Positions 7,475-9,891 of a DNA stretch of 9,891 bases are shown here, in pieces. A model generated the notes under the pieces. The model did not search any database and had not been told where the DNA came from. It saw nothing but the letters and a program-made list of their open reading frames with translations. The DNA comes from Bacteroidota bacterium. Its GTDB lineage: Bacteria > Bacteroidota > Bacteroidia > Flavobacteriales_F > PHOS-HE28. Position 1 is the first letter of the stretch; every line of letters begins with the position of its first letter. The stretch lies in contig JAEYYE010000134.1 of assembly GCA_023430945.1 (NCBI GenBank), positions 1 through 9,891 of the forward strand. The letters are read 5' to 3'. The position numbers were made by a program, and so were the translations under genes.

Positions 7475-7499
7475 CCGGCAACTTCCCGCGATCTGCCGG
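7475..7499. promoter_or_regulatory. Inverted repeat between tamL and the aldolase gene
   Basis: CCGGCA at 7475-7480 pairs with TGCCGG at 7494-7499 across a 13-base loop, starting immediately after the tamL stop. There is no T-run behind it, so it is a poor intrinsic terminator. It lies where the -33 region of the aldolase promoter should be, so an operator is possible. It may also be chance in GC-rich sequence. Confidence 0.25.
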
Positions 7500-7505
7500 A
7501 AGCCC

Positions 7506-7513
7506 TACCTTTG
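7506..7513 (+). promoter_or_regulatory. Bacteroidota -7 promoter box for the aldolase gene
   Basis: TACCTTTG, followed by CGGC, is an excellent match to the TAnnTTTG consensus and sits 22 bases before the ATG at 7535. Transcription should begin near 7520, leaving a very short, A-rich leader (AAAAGCGAACAA) with no Shine-Dalgarno sequence, typical of Bacteroidota. No clear -33 TTTG is visible. This also argues against a translation start at the TTG at 7511, which falls inside the box. Confidence 0.65.
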
Positions 7514-7534
7514 CGGCGCCTCAAAAGCGAACAA

Positions 7535-8605
7535 ATGGAGACCGTGAAGACCGGAAGGATCGAAGAGATACTTGGCAATGATGCCGAAAGCCTGCTGGGA
7601 CATGAAAGCCGCACGATCGGTAAAAAGGATCTGCACCTGCCGGGTCCCGATTTCATCGATCGCTGCTTCGGACAGAGCGATCGCAGTCCGCAGGTTCTGC
7701 GCAGCCTTCAGGCGCTCTACGGCAACGGCCGCCTGGCGAACACCGGGTACATGAGCATCCTCCCTGTTGATCAGGGGATCGAGCACAGCGCCGGTGCCAG
7801 CTTCGCGCCGAACCCGATCTATTTCGATCCGGAGAACATCGTGAAGCTCGCGCTCGATGGCGGATGCAATGCGGTCGCTTCAACGATCGGCGTGCTGGCC
7901 TCTTCGGCCCGCAAATACGCGCACAAGATCCCCTTCGTGGTGAAGATCAATCACAACGAACTGCTCACCATGCCCAACAAGTTCGATCAGATCATGTTCG
8001 GCAGCGTGGAACATGCATGGGAAATGGGCGCTGTGGCCGTGGGCGCCACGATCTATTTCGGCAGTGAGGAGAGCACCCGCCAGATCGAAGAGGTTTCACA
8101 GGCCTTCGAACTTGCCCACGAGCTCGGCATGGCCACGATCCTCTGGTGCTACTTGCGCAACAGCGGCTTCAAGAAGGATGGCACCGATTACCACACAGCG
8201 GCCGATCTCACTGCGCAGGCCAACCACCTCGGTGTCACCATCAAGGCGGACATCATCAAGCAAAAGCTTCCCGAGAACAATGGCGGCTACAATGCCTTGA
8301 ACGGTTTCGGGAAAACACACAAGAAGGTGTACAGCGAGCTGAGCAGCGATCACCCGATCGACCTCTGCCGTTACCAGGTGGCGAACTGTTACATGGGCCG
8401 GATCGGCCTGATCAACAGCGGCGGCGCCAGCAGTGGAGAGACCGATCTGAAGGAGGCGGTACGCACCGCCGTGATCAACAAGCGCGCCGGTGGCCAGGGA
8501 TTGATCAGCGGCCGGAAAGCTTTCCAGCGCCCGATGGGCGAAGGCATCCAACTGCTGAACGCGATCCAGGACGTTTATCTCGATAAGAGCGTTACCATTG
8601 CGTAG
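7535..8605 (+). CDS. fbaB: Class I fructose-bisphosphate aldolase (FbaB/DhnA type)
   Basis: A 356-residue Schiff-base (class I) aldolase of the DhnA/FbaB family, cytoplasmic, which interconverts fructose 1,6-bisphosphate with dihydroxyacetone phosphate and glyceraldehyde 3-phosphate. Key segments are SILPVDQGIEHSAG (Asp79 to His84), VVKINHNELL, the strand ending ADIIK where Lys242 is the expected Schiff-base lysine by analogy with archaeal-type class I enzymes, and the C-terminal phosphate-binding segments INSGGASSG and GLISGRKAFQRP. The length is close to E. coli FbaB (about 350). The ATG at 7535 is chosen because it follows an A-rich leader and a strong -7 box; an upstream TTG at 7511 is part of the promoter. 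It has its own promoter after tamL. The 3' side runs into the GTTGAG/CTCAAC repeat region with no standard terminator. Confidence 0.9.
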   Translation: METVKTGRIEEILGNDAESLLGHESRTIGKKDLHLPGPDFIDRCFGQSDRSPQVLRSLQALYGNGRLANTGYMSILPVDQGIEHSAGASFAPNPIYFDPENIVKLALDGGCNAVASTIGVLASSARKYAHKIPFVVKINHNELLTMPNKFDQIMFGSVEHAWEMGAVAVGATIYFGSEESTRQIEEVSQAFELAHELGMATILWCYLRNSGFKKDGTDYHTAADLTAQANHLGVTIKADIIKQKLPENNGGYNALNGFGKTHKKVYSELSSDHPIDLCRYQVANCYMGRIGLINSGGASSGETDLKEAVRTAVINKRAGGQGLISGRKAFQRPMGEGIQLLNAIQDVYLDKSVTIA

Positions 8606-8607
8606 GA

Positions 8608-8730
8608 ACTCAGGTTGAGAGACGGGTTGAGGCAGTTGTATTGTTGGAAATACAACTCCCCAACTAACTCAACCTCCTACAACGGCCTCATCCCACCCAA
8701 CGACCTCAACTCCTCAACCACCTCAACTTC
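8608..8730. repeat. GTTGAG/CTCAAC inverted repeat region between fbaB and accD
   Basis: The 134-base gap 8606-8739 is mostly short repeats. The left arm carries GGTTGAG at 8613-8619 and 8625-8631. The right arm carries the complement CTCAAC at 8668-8673, 8705-8710, 8713-8718 and 8722-8727, with looser CCAAC/ACAAC copies between. GGTTGAG at 8625-8631 can pair with CTCAACC at 8668-8674 around the central hairpin at 8634-8657. The right arm, read in reverse, resembles the repeat at 2589-2627. The region has no GATC, although GATC is abundant in the flanking genes. I find no ORF and no TAnnTTTG box here, so it may be a dispersed intergenic repeat, an RNA structure in the accD leader, or both. Confidence 0.6.
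8634..8657. other. Perfect 9-bp hairpin at the centre of the repeat region
   Basis: AGTTGTATT at 8634-8642 is the exact reverse complement of AATACAACT at 8649-8657, with a six-base loop GTTGGA. No T-run follows, so it is not a classical intrinsic terminator, although it could help protect or end the aldolase transcript. A second stem of 7 bp (8625-8631 with 8668-8674) can form outside it. Confidence 0.55.
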
Positions 8731-8739
8731 CAAAGCCAA

Positions 8740-9585
8740 ATGGGCTGGTTCACACGCGTAAAAGAGGGCATCACCACCAGCACCGACGAGAAGAAGGAAA
8801 CGCCGGAAGGCCTCTGGTACAAATGTCCGGAGTGCAAGGAGGTCGTGACCACGGAAGATCACGAGAACGATCTGTGGGTCTGCGCCAAATGCGGGTATCA
8901 CGAGAAGATCGGGAGCCAGGAATATTTCGCGATCCTTTTCGACGATCAGAAATATGCGGAGATCGCTGCCGATCTGATCGCAGGGGATCCGTTGCAGTTC
9001 GAGGATACCAAGAAGTACGTGGATCGGCTCGCGAAGACCCGGAAAGAAACAGGTTTGAACGACGCTTTACGTGTAGCTGAAGGGAAACTCGAGAAGCAGC
9101 ACGTGGTGATCGCCTGCATGGATTTCCGTTTCATCGGCGGAAGCATGGGCAGCGTGGTCGGCGAGAAGATCGCGATCGCGGTGGATCAGGCCATGAAAAG
9201 GAAATGTCCGTTGGTGATCATCAGCAAAAGCGGAGGCGCGCGCATGATGGAAGCCGGTTTCAGCCTGATGCAGATGGCGAAGACCAGTGCCAAGCTTGCA
9301 CAGCTGGCCGCGAAGCGGCTGCCCTTCATCAGCGTGGTGACCGATCCCACCACAGGAGGTGTCACCGCCAGCTTTGCGATGCTCGGTGATGTGAACATCG
9401 CCGAACCGAAGGCCCTGGTCGCTTTTGCAGGTCCGCGGGTGGTGCGCGAAACGATCGGCCGCGATCTGCCCGAAGGTTTCCAGACCAGTGAATTCGTGCT
9501 GGAACACGGGTTCCTGGACAAGATCGTGCACCGGAAGGACCTACGCTCAACATTGGCCAGGTTGTTCCAGATGTTCCGTAACTGA
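8740..9585 (+). CDS. accD: Acetyl-CoA carboxylase carboxyltransferase subunit beta (AccD)
   Basis: A 281-residue cytoplasmic beta subunit of the carboxyltransferase that, with AccA, moves the carboxyl group from carboxybiotin on BCCP to acetyl-CoA, forming malonyl-CoA for fatty acid synthesis. The N-terminal zinc ribbon is intact, with Cys29 and Cys32 (CPEC) and Cys48 and Cys51 (CAKC). The crotonase-fold core carries SGGARMMEA at 164-172, which supplies the oxyanion hole, then VVTDPTTGGVTASFAMLGD and AFAGPRVV. The family-typical C-terminus EFVLEHGFLDKIVHRKDLR is present. It is slightly shorter than E. coli AccD (304), normal for Bacteroidota. The ATG at 8740 follows an A-rich leader (CCAAAGCCAA). 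accA is not in this window. No promoter box is obvious upstream; expression may come from fbaB readthrough or a promoter hidden in the repeat region. It ends 18 bases before a shared terminator. Confidence 0.97.
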   Translation: MGWFTRVKEGITTSTDEKKETPEGLWYKCPECKEVVTTEDHENDLWVCAKCGYHEKIGSQEYFAILFDDQKYAEIAADLIAGDPLQFEDTKKYVDRLAKTRKETGLNDALRVAEGKLEKQHVVIACMDFRFIGGSMGSVVGEKIAIAVDQAMKRKCPLVIISKSGGARMMEAGFSLMQMAKTSAKLAQLAAKRLPFISVVTDPTTGGVTASFAMLGDVNIAEPKALVAFAGPRVVRETIGRDLPEGFQTSEFVLEHGFLDKIVHRKDLRSTLARLFQMFRN

Positions 9586-9603
9586 AGTACTACAGAGAAA
9601 TAA

Positions 9604-9629
9604 AAAAGCCCGCCGATCGGCGGGCTTTT
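9604..9629. terminator. Two-way intrinsic terminator between accD and the T9SS cargo gene
   Basis: A perfect 26-base palindrome: AAAAGCCCGCC at 9604-9614 pairs with GGCGGGCTTTT at 9619-9629 around GATC. The centre is itself palindromic, forming a tetraloop. On the plus strand the stem ends in TTTT; on the minus strand it is followed by six Ts (complement of 9602-9607). It sits 18 bases from the stop codons of both convergent genes, so it most likely ends both transcripts, with the stronger T-run for the minus-strand gene. Confidence 0.93.
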
Positions 9630-9647
9630 CAGTTCGATCCGAGGCGA

Positions 9648-9891
9648 TCAGCGATTGATCACCATTCTTCCAGTGAACGATTCCTCGCCCGATCGGATCG
9701 TGTAGAGGTACACACCTTCCTGCAGATCGCCGCTTTCGAAGGTGATCTTGTTCACACCTGCCTTGCCGGTGATCTTCTGCTGCCAAAGCTCTTCGCCGAG
9801 CAAATTGAACACGTTCAGATCCACGGGACCTGACTTCGACAATTGGAATTCGAACGCCGTGCGAGAAGCGAACGGGTTGGGAACATTGCGA
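9648..9891 (-). CDS. C-terminal T9SS type A sorting domain of a secreted protein (partial)
   Basis: The minus-strand frame is open from the right edge to a TGA at 9648-9650. It begins RNVPNPFASRTAFEFQLS and continues through VDLNVFNLLGEELWQQ, GVNKITFESGDL, QEGVYLYTIRSGEESFTG and the final RMVINR. The pattern PNPF...T..F...L, V.L.V(F/Y)N..G, L..GVY.Y.(I/L)..G and terminal (G/K)(R/K)MV is the type A C-terminal sorting domain recognised by the type IX system. The protein is therefore expected to be exported through the Sec and T9SS machinery and then anchored on the surface or released. The passenger domain lies beyond the window, so its activity is unknown. No start codon is inside the window; the TTG at 9842 is internal. 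The gene converges on accD and shares its terminator. Confidence 0.88.
   Translation of the reverse strand, partial: RNVPNPFASRTAFEFQLSKSGPVDLNVFNLLGEELWQQKITGKAGVNKITFESGDLQEGVYLYTIRSGEESFTGRMVINR

Noticed and set aside
7511..7534. TTG at 7511 as start of the aldolase
   Set aside because: The codon lies inside the TACCTTTG promoter box and upstream of the likely transcription start; ATG 7535 fits.
8608..8730. CRISPR array made of the GTTGAG/CTCAAC repeats
   Set aside because: Units are only 6-8 bases, irregularly spaced, in both orientations, without 25-40-base spacers; no cas genes are present.
1..9891. tRNA, rRNA, riboswitch, transposon, prophage or attachment site
   Set aside because: I read the gaps for cloverleaf stems, conserved aptamer motifs, terminal inverted repeats and transposase or integrase motifs and found none.

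Overview
The window looks like a chromosomal core region of a Bacteroidota bacterium, probably a relative of the Flavobacteriales with a fairly high GC content (mid to upper 50s percent by eye). Four things support this: a PorT/SprT-type component of the type IX secretion system (T9SS), a protein end carrying a T9SS sorting domain, a lipoprotein-type TamA/BamA relative (TamL), and promoter -7 boxes of the Bacteroidota form TAnnTTTG. Shine-Dalgarno sequences are weak or absent, as is usual in this phylum.

Left region (1-2576, all +): the last codons of what looks like a class I aminotransferase are followed, 1 base later, by a heptose-7-phosphate kinase (rfaE1, lipopolysaccharide precursor). 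This overlaps by 4 bases the menaquinone methyltransferase gene menG/ubiE, and porT follows 45 bases later. They are spaced like one operon.

Middle region (2577-7474): after a 76-base gap holding a GTTGAG-type repeat comes an uncharacterised FAD-dependent dehydrogenase of the COG2509 type (+). Its 3' end overlaps by 19 bases the end of a convergent TrmH/SpoU RNA methyltransferase gene (-). That gene diverges from tamL (+), and both genes of the divergent pair appear to use non-ATG starts (GTG and TTG).

Right region (7475-9891): a class I (FbaB/DhnA-type) fructose-bisphosphate aldolase sits behind a clear TACCTTTG promoter box. A 134-base intergenic region of GTTGAG/CTCAAC repeats with a central hairpin follows, then accD (acetyl-CoA carboxylase beta subunit). 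A perfectly palindromic two-way terminator separates accD from the convergent end of a T9SS cargo protein that runs off the right edge.

Functionally the window mixes envelope biogenesis (LPS heptose, PorT, TamL, a T9SS cargo protein) with housekeeping metabolism (menaquinone, glycolysis/gluconeogenesis, fatty acid synthesis). I see no defence island, CRISPR array, transposase, prophage or biosynthetic cluster, and no obviously new multi-gene system. The most unusual signals are a very strong excess of GATC across the genes, and the GTTGAG/CTCAAC intergenic repeats, which contain no GATC.
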